Part shown: positions 1-10,380 of the stretch, in pieces
How positions within the stretch are numbered: position 1 is the stretch's first letter
Layout of the letters: every line of letters starts with the position of its first letter
DNA from: Scatophagus argus
Lineage: Eukaryota > Chordata > Actinopteri > Scatophagidae
Direction: 5' to 3'
NCBI RefSeq assembly: GCF_020382885.2
Contig: NC_058495.1
Coordinates: 2,411,627-2,475,626, forward strand
DNA length: 64,000 nucleotides
Notes under the pieces: generated by a model
Databases searched by the model: none
Told to the model about the DNA's origin: nothing
The model's input: the letters and a program-made list of their open reading frames with translations, nothing else
Program-made: the position numbers and the translations under genes

Positions 1-63
1 CTTCTTCTCTTCTTCGTCCTCTTCCTTCACCTCCTCCTTCTCCTTTTCCTCCCGTCCCCTCAG

Positions 64-3000
64 CTTCAGTCATTCCACGTCCTCCTCCATCACTCCATCC
101 TCCTCTGGAACAGCTGGAGGAGGTCTGCTCAGTGTTGGAAGGAGGCTTGCCATGGCGATGGAGCTCCACAGTCGGCCCTGTGGTTCTGCCTCCAGCCCCC
201 CGCCTCCTCCACCGTCCTCTCCTGCACCTCCACTGCCCCCAAGGGTCAAAGGTGAGCTCAGATCCATTATGACCACCATTTTTTAAATTTGGACTAGAGA
301 CTGAGGATATATATGCATGTGTTTTCTGCAACTTCAGTAAGGACTGTCACTTAACTGCAGTCACAAGCCTTGCCTAAAACAAAACCTGCACCTTAATGAA
401 AGCCAGTGACTTATCTCACCCCTTGTCAAGAGCTTCTATTTCAGACATTTATGTCATTTTTTTGTCCTTCAGCCTGCAGTAGTTGGCATTTGGGCCCTTC
501 AAACTAAAGTTGCTGGTTATGCAGTTAAGTCAACTCTGTGAGCTTGAATATTACTGGATCAGTACCAACAGATTTTCTTTCTTTTATACATGTATCTAGT
601 TCAGAAAATGCCATAGCTTTGATTTTGAGGTCATGTGGTATTTAATTGTCATTTTCCTGAGCTTGTTTACTGAAATGAGCCCCCTCTCTCATACAAACAA
701 GCAGAATGACTTTTAAGTCCAGGGCCACAATATCTACTGCCCTGGTCTTCACTCTCTTAAGTTCACTCATTCAGTGTGTCATTCAGCTGCATTGTCATGG
801 CTTGTCTAAGCGATGGATCGGGTTCGTGTTTCTCACAAAGAAAGAATTCTTCTGAAACGTTTGAAGTATGGACATCTACCTGACATGGGGGCTCATTAGA
901 TATCATTTGGGACACTTCATTGTGACACTGACACTGACCTTCATGCTCAGTTTCACAGCAGAGATATCACTAGTGGGCCCTGCTAATGCATGACATTTAC
1001 TCATTTAAGTACCCTTACAGGTTGATTTACAAGTTTGATTTATTTTTATATCAACTAACTCTTTGAGGTCAAAATTTGGTGCTGTTATCACAAAGTTGCG
1101 TTGCATTTGCATTTAGCCGGCTCGCTTTCCATTTGATTCGACATCTTTTCATTTGTGCTGAGCTAGCAAGATCCATCAGCTACACAAACCAGCTGTTATG
1201 TCGCATTATGAGCCCTGGCTCACAGGGGAGCAGTTAAATCAGATCAGAATTCCTTTATTAATCCCTGAAGGGAAATTCTTGTAACCATGAAGTGCTTTGA
1301 CGGTGATCATATCAAAACTGGCTGGTAACCAAGAGAGGGTAAAGGAGCGCCTGATCTTGCCCCCTTGAATTTGTTAAAACCCGAGCAGTTGTTTTTATAC
1401 CAGTTGAAGGCATAAAATAACTTTTTGACTGTAATGAATTGCAATAATGTAAGTTTCCATGAACAGTAAAATAAAGAAGAGCTAATCAGAAAACAAGGAG
1501 GCTTGTTACTAAAATATAGTCAAATACTCACAAACATCTTTATATCATCCTCCAGCTCCCAATGTTCCTCCTCCTCCGCCCCCTGCTGGCGGGGAAGGAG
1601 CTGGGGAGGAAGATGAGGAGGAGGTCTTCTTTCCCATGACAGGCAACAGAAAGTCGACCCCTCCCCCTCCCATCGCTGTACGACACAAGAGGAGCTGCTC
1701 AGAGTCCAGCAAGCACGGTAACATCTGAGAGACACACAGCTATTAATCTGTCAAAGTGAAACTGTGTGATTAAATGTGTGCGTGTGTGGGGGTGTTTGTG
1801 TAGATTACAGGCTGCCAACCAGTCCCAGGATCTACAGCAGTCCAGACTCCTCCTTTAAGAAGAAGTGAGTATCTGTGACACAATCACACAAGAGAACTGG
1901 GCTTCTTATTGGATCCATAGTGGCATCATGTTACGCCAGCCGAAACCAGACAGTCTGAATTGTAACATTTTTATGCAGAGATTTCCAAAAGCGCTGGCTG
2001 TCGGCCAGATGGCCAAACATTTCCACTTTCTGTTTCAAGTCACATCACCGTTACTTTTTAGATCTTGGTTGTTTTACCTGATGCTATATCTTTTCACCCA
2101 GTGAAGGTTTTTAGTCATCACACACCTGGAACACGAGTTAGTTATCAGAGAAATGAGCTGAGCTAATGTTAGCAGCAGCTTGACTCGCAGCAATACCAGA
2201 TGTTCTTGTCCACCAGATAGAGTCAGAAAGTGGCTGATTTTTAACATGAAACATGCTCAGGTCTTGACATTAACACATGTCCTCAGGTGAGCGGAGTGCG
2301 TCATGTAGCTGTCAGAGCAAGTAGCTGGGCAAGTGAAAAATGAATGTGTTCTCTAATGGAGCACTATCTTAAAAAGAACAAAACAAAAAAACGAAATGCT
2401 GCGTGCTGCACACTGTGTCGCTGAAGTGGAGCTTTTCCAGGTGAGATGTTGAACACTGTGACTGCATTTCTATTCTATAAATGATATTTGGAGCAAACAT
2501 TTTCCATTTAAGCAGTTTTTGATTCCAGGGCCATTGTAACATAAAACCTTGCACTCCCTGTAAGCAGACTTCTATTTCAGTGTTTTAGCTGCAAAATTGT
2601 AAATTTTACTATTTTACACAAAGTGACACCATTTTCCAATATTGGGCCTTCTCTTTCAAATAATAAATAAAAATACATACTAGGATGACATTTTATTTAT
2701 TTTTCTTTACTGGATCCATTTACACTACGATGGAACTACAAACAGCTTTATGTACAATGGACTCAAATTCCTTAACTTCTTATGTTTAAAGTAAGACCAG
2801 AAATATGCGTATAAGCCTTACAGTCGAGGAGCCATTCCTGATTCCTCTTGGGTATGTTATTTTAGGCATGTAATACCTTGGGATGGGGCCAAGGCGCTTT
2901 AGTGTGATTTAAAAGATGACGAGTTGCCACCAAATTTACAGAACAGAAGAATTTATTTAAAGTTGAAATCAGGATTTTATTTTTTTCAGTAGGTGCAGAA

Positions 3001-6000
3001 ACTGAAGCGTCTCTTCTTCAGCTGAGTTGTACCGACCTCTGGTGGACTGACACTGTATTACACTTCAGATAGTACACCTGTGTCCTTCTGTCTCTCCTTA
3101 CTGTATCTCTGTCTGTCTCTCCAGGCCAGCTTCTCCTCTCATTTCACTGGCTGAACGAGGTGACAGAGGTACACAAACATCCAGCTGCTTCCTCTCTGAT
3201 CCACATCTGTTTGGACTCTGATGAATGTGTCACATGTTTAGAAATGGTAGCTCACTGTGTTGGCCCCAGTGGAGGATGAATAGCTGGCAGCTGATAAAAT
3301 GATGTTGTCACTTCTATTTTTCCATCTATTTCTTCAAGAACATTAGTTTTAATTTATGATATCACTGTGTTTTGTTTCCTGTCTTTTTGATACTTTATTG
3401 TAGATCTGCAATGATGAGTCAATTGATTATTTGATTATTTAAGAGAAAATGAATTGCCAGCTATTTTGACTATTCATAAATTGCTGAAGTAATTTTCCAA
3501 GCAAACAATGCAAACATCTGAAGCTCAAAAATTTCCTGATGTCTCAATTGGAGTAGACAGATAAAAGCAGTTTTAAGATATTTGATTTACCAAATAATAA
3601 ACAGATTTAATTTAGCAGATAATCTGTGGATCAGTCTGTAATACTTTTTAGTTTCTTGATTTTATTTAAAAAGTTTGAACTGCCTCTAAGGCATTTTGGC
3701 TTTCTAAATGCCAAATGCCATAAAATGATCACACATTAAAAAAAATTCCAAATCTACTTATTATTAAAAAGGAAAGAAACCTCTGCATGAAAGAAGTAGA
3801 ATTAAATATTATTGATCGTCTACATTAAAAACATTAAATCTAGCACATTAAATGCTTCTCAAGGCTGTATTTACCTTTTTATTCCATAAAATTACCTAAC
3901 ATTGAAATATTTACATTGATTTTTCTCACCGAGGTTTTCGGAGAGCGGACAGTGATAGTAGCTCCACCCACATCCAGCACCCTGCCAGTCAAGCTCTACC
4001 CAACAGCTCTCCCACCAATCAGCACTCTCAGAGCTTTGAGGGTGACGGAAGAGGCCCTGCCCCACAGCCGCTTCCTCGCAGATCATTGGTGAGATCTCCA
4101 AAAACCTTTAACTCCTTAAAAACCACCTAAAACCAAACACATCACGACACTTCAGCAGCACTTGAGAAACAAAGTGTGTTGGAGTGTAACAAAGCACGTA
4201 TATTGAAGTGCTGAACCATGCGTAATTCCATTTATGTTACTTCATACTTCTACCCTGATGCATTTCAGAGGTATTTTTTTATTCCACTTTATGTATTTGA
4301 TAGTTTTTATTACTAGTAACTTTGCTTATTTATATCGATCCATCAATCCATCCATTTTCTATATCCACTTTCTCCATACAGGGTCTGGGGCGCTGCAACC
4401 CATCCCAGCTGCTAATATCATTAAAACAAAATATAATCATCTAACAAATTATGATCAGCCCAACTCTTAAAACCACGTTCCAAGCAGAAAAAATGTTCTG
4501 CTGGGAAACCTTGTGTCCTGGCATCCATGTGGATGTTCACTTACATGTACTTGGGTCTTCAGAACTGTTTAAAAGGGTGGTGTGTCAGTGAACATCCACA
4601 TGAATAAATGGTTTTCCCAGCAGAACATTTTGCATTGTAATAAGATTGTTACAGTTATTCACTTCACCTGACAGTGGTTTGAATGTTTTGGGCTGATCAG
4701 TGTATACTGTATAAGCACCCAGCAGGGTTTAATGGTATTAGTCCACCCTTAAACATTATACAGCACATTATAATTCAGCAATATACTGTACATTTTTGTG
4801 GAATGGAAGTTACTTTTACTTTTGGTACATACAGTGTATTTTGGTGTAAATATTTCAGTATCAGCTGAGATTTTGAATTAGAGCTGCAAGAATTAGTCGA
4901 TTAATCAATTAGTTGATTGAAGGAAAATAAATTGCCAACCATTTTGTCAATCAGTGAATCATTTCAGGGTTTTCTTCAAGCAAAATTGTCAAATGACAAT
5001 TTTTTGTGAAAATAGTCAGGAAATTAATCAATAATGAAAATAATCGTAGTTGCAGCTCTATTCTGAATGTAGGACTTTTACCTGTATTGCACTGTAATAT
5101 TGTTACTTTTATCTAAATAAAAGATCTGAATATTTCTTCTGCCAGTGGAGACAAACGTATATAATTTTGGCTAGTTACATTTACTTTGACAGTGCATACA
5201 TTTTCTTTCTTGCAAATTTGGTCCTTTTCAAATGATCAGAATTACTTATTTTGATTTGTTTCTCAGTATTATTTACTTGTGTCCATCAGCCTCGGGGTGC
5301 GACGGCCCGTCGGGTTGAGGCGCTGTACGACTGCCAGGCTGACCACCACGACGAGCTGAGCTTCTCTGAGGGACAGGTACTGGTGGTTCTTGGACAAGAG
5401 GACAGTGATTGGTGGGTAGGTATCATCATCCTGCACTCTGATTAGTGCTCCCATTGGTAGTGCAGAGAAACAAAATGGCTCCGGCTGTCCATATCTGTTC
5501 ATGTTCACTTGACTCAGTGGTTTAACTTCAGTGTTCATTATGTCAATAAAAACTGTGAAGAAAAATTTCATTATTTTCATGACAAATACAAGACCTAAAT
5601 AAAAAGTGGTATTTAGAAAACAAAAACATTAATGAAATCTTGACTATTAATAAAAAAGCACTTGGCGACAGTGGCGAGGAATAACTGCCTTTTGGAAGAC
5701 AGAAATCTCAGAGTAGACCAGGGCTCAAGATGGGAGGCCATCTGCCTTGACCAGTTGGGTTGAGAGAGAGAGAGCAGGAGCAGGAGAGAGCAGCAGAGTA
5801 ATAATAGAATTAAAATAGATTATGACTAAACAGTAGTAATCGCAGTAAGTGTCAAGCAGGGCTGCAGCAGGAGGTCCAACCACGATCCATGGGAACCAGC
5901 GAGACGAGAACGCACAAGGACTCCAGGGAAGAAGCTGAGTTCGTAACATGCATTAATGGGACATAAATGTGTGCAGAAGGAGAGGGAGAGGAAGAAAGAG

Positions 6001-9000
6001 CTCAGTGCATCATGGGAGATCCCCCGACAGTCTAAGTCTATAGCGGCATAACTAGGAGTCGGCCGTCTTAAACGTAGAGAGAGTGTCCGCCTCCCAGACG
6101 AAACTGGAAGATGGTTCCATAGTAGAGGAGCTTGATAGCTAAAGGCTCTGTTTCCCAGTCTACTTTTGAGGACTCTAGGAACCACAGGTAGCCCTGCATC
6201 TTGGGAACGCAAAGCTCTGGTGGGATAATAGGGAACTATCAACTCTTTAAGATAGGATGGTGCCTGACTGTTCAGGGCTTTATGTGGAGGAGGAGAATTT
6301 TAAAATCTATCCTGAATTTTACAGGTAGCCAATGTAGAGAAGTCAGTACAGGAGAAATATGATCTCTCATGCTGGTTCTTTCGAGTAATCTTGCAGCAGC
6401 ATTCTGGATTAGCTGGAGAGTCTTTATAGATTTATTGGGGCAATCTGATAGAAGGGAGTTACAATAATCCAGCCTCGAAGTAATGAATGCATGGACTAAT
6501 TTTTCTGCGTCTTTCAGACTCAGAATGTGCCTAATTTTTGCACTATTGCAGAGGTGAAAGAATGCAGTGTTAATTATTCGACATGTGTGGGTTAAAGGAC
6601 ATGTCCTGGTCAAAGATAACTCCTAAATTCCTTACAGTGGAGCTTGAGGCCACGGCTAAGCCATCTAGCATTGCTATATATTACAATCTAATTAAAGAGT
6701 TTGGTCTAGACCTGCTCTAATTGTAAAGTATCATGAGATAACTTTTGTTGTGAATTGGTGCTATATAAATAAACTGAATTGAATTGAATTACATCACTGG
6801 ATAATTTGTTTCTAAGGTGTTCAGGGCCCAGAACAATAAGTAGGAAATTGCAAGTCATCCAGGTTTTTATGTCTTTAAGACATGCCTGAAGTTTGACTAG
6901 CTGATTTGTTTCTTCTGGTTTCATTGACAAGTACAATTGTGTGTCATCTGCATAACAATGAAAATGTATGGAGTGTTTCCTAATAATATCACCGATGGGG
7001 AGCATATACAGGCTGAATAATATTGGCCTGAGGACAGATCTTTGGGGAACTCCATGACTAACTTTTGTGAGTGTGGACGATGTATCATTAACATGAACAA
7101 ATTGAAATCGATCTGATAAATAAGACTGAAACCAGCTTAATGCAGTTCCTTTGATGCCAATTAGGTGTTCCAATCTGTGCAGTAAGATAGAATGGTCAGT
7201 GGTGTCAAATGCAGCACTAAGGTCTAACAGTACAAGGACAGAGATAAGTCCCTTGTCTGATGCCAGCAGGAGGTCATTTCTGACTTTGACCAATGCTGTT
7301 TCTGTGCTATGAAGAGCTCTAAAGCCAGATTGAAAATTCTCAAATAAGTTATTATTTTGAAAAAAGTCATATAGTTGCATGTTGTTGGCTTGGATGAATA
7401 TATACGTGAATGTAGCTGATGAGGGTCAATAGGAGAAAAGCAGTCAAGATGATTATCTGTTTCTACTGTTGTTTCTAAGGTTCCAGTGTTTTGATGTCGA
7501 TCAATACTAGCTGAGGTCAGTAGGTGTTGAATTTTGTCTCTAATGTTTAAGATCTTGTCATTAAAAAGGCTATAAAGTCACTGCTGCTGAGGGTTACAGG
7601 GATACAAGGCTCGATAGCACTATGGCTCTCTGTCAGCCTGGCTACAGTGCTGAAGAGAAACCTGGGGTTATGTTTGTTATCCTCAATTTATTTTGAGTAG
7701 TAGGCTGCTCTGGCAGTCCGTAGGGCCTTCCTGTATAATCTAAGACTGTCTTGCCAGATTGAGCGAGTTTCAATAAGTTTGGAGGAACGCCATTTCCTCT
7801 CAAGTTTTTGCGCATTTAGCTTTAATTTGCGAACCTCATTATTATACCAGGGTGCAAGTCTCTTTTGCTTTAGGCGTTGTATTTTTTTGTGGGGCAATAG
7901 AGTCTATCACTGTCCTTAAGGAACTTGCAGCACTGTCCACAAAATGGCCAATTTGAGAGGGACTGTTGTAATGTTCACTAATATCAGGACATGATACTGA
8001 AGTAAATGACAATAGAACTGCTTCTTTAAATTTAGCACAGCACTATCAGACAGGTATCTAGTGTGGGAGTGTTTTCTTAGTGGTATGAAGTCAAATAGTA
8101 CAAACTAAAAAGTTATTAAACAATAGTCAGAGAAAAGAGGATTTTGTTCAAAGGCTATTAAATGTTCTACTTCAATGCCATGTCAGAACAAGGTCAAGAG
8201 TGTGATTGAAGCAGTGAGTGGGTTTATGTACACACTGACAGAAGCCGATTGAATCTAATAGAGAGATAATTGCTGTGCAAAGGCTGTCATTACTATTGTC
8301 CACGTGGATGTTGAAGTCGCCCATAATAATTACTTTATTAGTTTTAAGGACGAGACTTGATAGGAAATCAGTAAAAATGAGTATGGGCCAGGATGTCAGG
8401 TTAGCAGCGCTGGAGCAGAGGGCTGAACCCTAGATGCAGAGTCTAACATCGACAGGCAGGGAGGCAGAGGTCCAGAATAAGAGTCTTTTAATATTAACTC
8501 AAAAATCACACACTTAGTGTGGCATGGAATAACAGACTAACCGAGGACAAAAATCAAGGCATGATGAGAGAAAACAATTCCTGGCACGAAGACGAGTCAG
8601 AGGCAAATATCCATACAAGAGCAAAAGTAAGCACTGGCAGGAAGCAAATGCAAGTTCAACAACACTACAATACAAGACAACAGCAACAACACTACACACC
8701 AACATCGTGACTCCACACAACACAACAACCACAACTAACTGACGGGGAAGACGAGGACTAAATAGACAACATAACAAGACACAGGTGAAACACATTAGGG
8801 ACGAGAAAGCAATCAGGAAAACCAAAGCAAACATGAAACAGAGATACACAGGGGAAGTGATGCTTTCAAAATAAAACAGGACATGACAAATACCTGGAAC
8901 ATAATACACATGGAACCTAATACACAAGACAAGACATGAAATATGACATGAGTCATAGAAACCAGGACTAGAAACCAAAGGACAAGACACAACCAACAGT

Positions 9001-9849
9001 CAACACGGCATGACACAGGAGCGTGGTACACTACAGCAATAAAAACTGGTTTTACTGTTTTCTAGGTTGAGTGTGAAAGATTAAGAGTAAAACTTTCGAG
9101 TTAATGGTAGTTGACTTTGGGCTTTGGATTGAATGATCGGTTTGGGTCAAAAATGGCTGCAACTCCACCTCTTTGGCTGGTGTCCCGAGGAATGTGAGTG
9201 TTAATATGACTGGGGGGAGTGGATTCATTTAAGCTGACATATTCTTCAGGCCAAAGTCAGGTTTCAGTTAAACAAAATATACCTATATTATAGTCCAATA
9301 TTAACTCATTCACTATTACAGCTTTAGATGATAGAGATCTAACGTTTAACAGTCCACATTGAATTCTCCTATTTGTTGTAGCTGTGGAGGTGTTGGTGTT
9401 CATCTTTATTAGATTTTTCATGCTCCTCGTTTTGTATTTGATTTAATTAATTTAAGTGGTCGGGGGACAGACACAGTCTCTATGGGATATTGGGTGGGTA
9501 ACTGTAATGGAAGTGCAGAGAGGCATGTAGGACTGCAACTCTGCCTCCTGGTCTCAACTCTGGGTTGTCAGGGTTTTGGTTTAATGAGAAACTGAGTCAA
9601 ATTTCTAGATATGAGAGCTGCTCCATCCAAAGTGGGATGAATGCCGTCTCCCCTAATGTGTCAAACAATTGCTGGTATCAGCTCCTTAAATGTCAGGATT
9701 TGGTGCTTTGTCATTTATAAAAGGTTTAGGTTGTTGGTTGGATAAAAGAAGCAACTTGAAGACCTGATTAATTGATATTGAAAATGATTATTAGTTGCAG
9801 CCCTACAAACAGTTACAAAAATGTAGGTATATACATTTTTGTTAAAAGA

Positions 9850-9921
<72 letters not shown>

Positions 9922-9997
9922 GCATGGTTACATAGAGGATGAACCGGACCAGAGAGGTTTGTTTCCGTCCTCCTTCGTCCAGCTGCTCTTAGACTGA
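64..9997 (+). CDS. ASAP-family Arf GTPase-activating protein, C-terminal part (partial gene, 7 exons)
   Basis: Exons by GT-AG borders and continuous frame: 64-251, 1556-1717, 1804-1864, 3125-3168, 3934-4088, 5290-5415, 9923-9997 (TGA at 9995-9997); 269 aa are visible and the 5' part lies outside the window. The first exons encode a Ser/Pro-rich linker with polyproline runs ([17 protein letters not shown] and [11 protein letters not shown]), an acidic stretch and many RRS/SSP sites. The last two exons encode an SH3 domain ([19 protein letters not shown], then [19 protein letters not shown]), ending FVQLLLD. The extra EDEPDQRG segment before the LFPSSFV core is characteristic of ASAP SH3 domains. 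Family knowledge: ASAP proteins stimulate Arf1/5 GTP hydrolysis through BAR-PH-ArfGAP-ANK domains (upstream, not visible), and the SH3 domain binds focal-adhesion and signalling partners. Oddities: His follows the WW pair where ASAP1/2 have Ile, and the final acceptor directly follows a 65-nt (TG)n. Whether this is asap1, asap3 or another paralogue cannot be settled here; I recall that mammalian ASAP3 lacks an SH3 domain. Confidence 0.88.
252..1555 (+). other. Intron of the ASAP-like gene
   Basis: Non-coding between two confident exons, opening GTGAG. The only recognisable item is a short repeat near 1240-1275 (ttcctttattaatccctga type) that recurs in the window as a retroelement 3' tail. No gene is seen on either strand. 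Confidence 0.7.
1718..1803 (+). other. 86-bp mini-intron with facing AC and GT tracts
   Basis: This very short intron has ACACACA at 1732-1738, just inside the 5' splice site, and a GTGTGCGTGTGTGG/TGTTTGTGTAG region at 1775-1803 forming the 3' splice site. The two ends could base-pair. Both flanking exons read in one frame (Ser-Lys-His then Asp-Tyr-Arg). Confidence 0.7.
1865..3124 (+). other. Intron of the ASAP-like gene, no recognised element
   Basis: Opens GTGAGT and closes CTCTCCAG. The sequence is AT-rich with stops in all frames. The longest open stretch (1865-2104) starts inside the donor region and resembles no family I know. Confidence 0.6.
3405..3650. repeat. Decayed palindromic MITE (GATTA/TAATC type)
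   Basis: The sequence starts with a CTGCAATGATGAGTCAATTG type end and contains TTGATTATTTGATTATTT, an AATTGCC motif and reads of the common teleost non-autonomous element whose ends read AGGGCTGCAACTAA. Lies in the intron between the ASAP exons at 3125 and 3934. Better-preserved relatives occur at 4880-5058 and 47735-48042. Confidence 0.5.
4340..4410 (+). repeat. Fragment of the CATCCATTTTCTAT dispersed repeat
   Basis: ATCCATCCATTTTCTATATCC followed by a degenerate GGGTCTGGGGCGCTGCAACCCATCCCAGCTG block. The same sequence opens the longer repeat copies at 11405 and 31972. Confidence 0.55.
4490..4631. mobile_element. Foldback MITE, about 142 bp
   Basis: The left arm AAAATGTTCTGCTGGGAAACC is mirrored by the right arm GGTTTTCCCAGCAGAACATTTT. 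An inner pair, CATGTGGATGTTCACT and AGTGAACATCCACATG, extends the stem. No coding capacity. It lies in the intron between the ASAP exons ending at 4088 and starting at 5290. Confidence 0.75.
4880..5058. mobile_element. Palindromic MITE, GAGCTGCAA...TTGCAGCTC ends
   Basis: Terminal inverted ends GAGCTGCAAGAATTAGTCGA on the left and TAATCGTAGTTGCAGCTC on the right, with an AT-rich interior of ATTAATC/GATTAAT motifs. This is a widespread teleost non-autonomous element. Intronic in the ASAP-like gene. Confidence 0.7.
6680..6795 (+). mobile_element. LINE 3' tail nested in the antisense LINE
   Basis: Reads + strand TTACAATCTAATTAAAGAGT through TGAGATAACTTTTGTTGTG and GCTATATAAATAAACTGAATT, ending in GAATT repeats. 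This matches the terminal sequence of the + copy at 53105-53200. The host LINE protein is interrupted exactly here: its KLSSDV block resumes as [17 protein letters not shown] on the other side. It therefore inserted after the host element. Confidence 0.75.
8394..9015 (-). mobile_element. Solo LTR (622 bp) with CAGGA target-site duplication
   Basis: The block starts TGTCAGGTTAGC and ends GGCATGACA (TG...CA, short TGTCA/TGACA inverted ends). It is bracketed by CAGGA at 8389-8393 and CAGGA at 9016-9020. It interrupts the LINE sequence GGGCCAGGA / GCGTGGTACACTACA. Minus orientation is suggested because the reverse complement reads ATTAAAAGACTCTTATTCTG, like an LTR polyadenylation region. No internal gag-pol or second LTR is present, as expected after LTR-LTR recombination. 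Superfamily not determined. Confidence 0.75.
9700..9806. repeat. 3' half of the GATTA-type MITE
   Basis: Ends GACCTGATTAATTGATATTG and GATTATTAGTTGCAGCCCT, matching one terminus of the palindromic element at 4880-5058. Only one end is recognisable. Confidence 0.5.
9854..9918 (+). repeat. (TG)n microsatellite abutting the last ASAP acceptor
   Basis: A 65-nt uninterrupted TG tract followed by only ATAG before the terminal coding exon at 9923. It occupies the place of the polypyrimidine tract. Confidence 0.95.
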
Positions 9998-10380
9998 CAT
10001 GAACCTGGACCGAACCAGACTAGACGAGGACCAGTACAGACATTGCATCAGTGGAGAACCTGAACACGGAGCTCAGGGGAACCACACCACAAACATCTTG
10101 GATCATTACTGAGCAGCAGAAGCTGATGCCCCTGATTCACAATGGAGCATGTTTCAGGTCCACCTTCCAGGAGCTGACCACCAGCACCCTGTCGGTTCAG
10201 CCAACCAGCGTTTATTATGCCTTCTGTTACCATGGAAACATTACCAGACCAGCAGACCAGACTAGTCTTGTAATAATGTTGCCATGGTGACAACCTCACA
10301 GAGACGATCAGCGATGACTGATGGCGATGATACCTTAATTTATTTATTTAAAATTTAAAACAATATTTTATTAAACGCAC
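9998..10380 (+). other. Probable 3' UTR of the ASAP-like gene
   Basis: Non-coding sequence after the TGA with short GACCAGAC-type direct repeats and a purine-rich body. ATTAAA at 10370-10375 lies in an AT-rich stretch and is a candidate polyadenylation signal. The end is inferred. Confidence 0.4.

Larger units (their letters stand above)
5700..9700 (-). mobile_element. CR1/L2-type LINE, degenerate, antisense in the last ASAP intron
   Basis: Reading the minus strand from about 9.7 to 5.7 kb gives decayed retrotransposon protein. Endonuclease pieces are near 9300-9100, and a clear [15 protein letters not shown] block lies near 8320-8240. Next comes the linker [20 protein letters not shown] (7897-7688). 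The reverse transcriptase at 7380-6800 has the [36 protein letters not shown] and [12 protein letters not shown] blocks; the catalytic YADD is kept. The C-terminal domain at 6660-5830 includes [28 protein letters not shown] and [14 protein letters not shown]. There are frameshifts and stops throughout, so it is a dead copy. Two later insertions interrupt it: a solo LTR at 8394-9015 and an oppositely oriented tail at about 6680-6795. Similar 3' ends occur at 15530 and 52450 in the + orientation. Confidence 0.88.

Noticed and set aside
1520..1735. Minus-strand open stretch over the second ASAP exon
   Set aside because: Antisense shadow of a proline- and glutamate-rich exon whose + strand frame joins its neighbours at proper splice sites.
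5826..7380. Several minus-strand open stretches of 110-224 aa
   Set aside because: They are frame-broken pieces of one LINE ([29 protein letters not shown]), not host genes.
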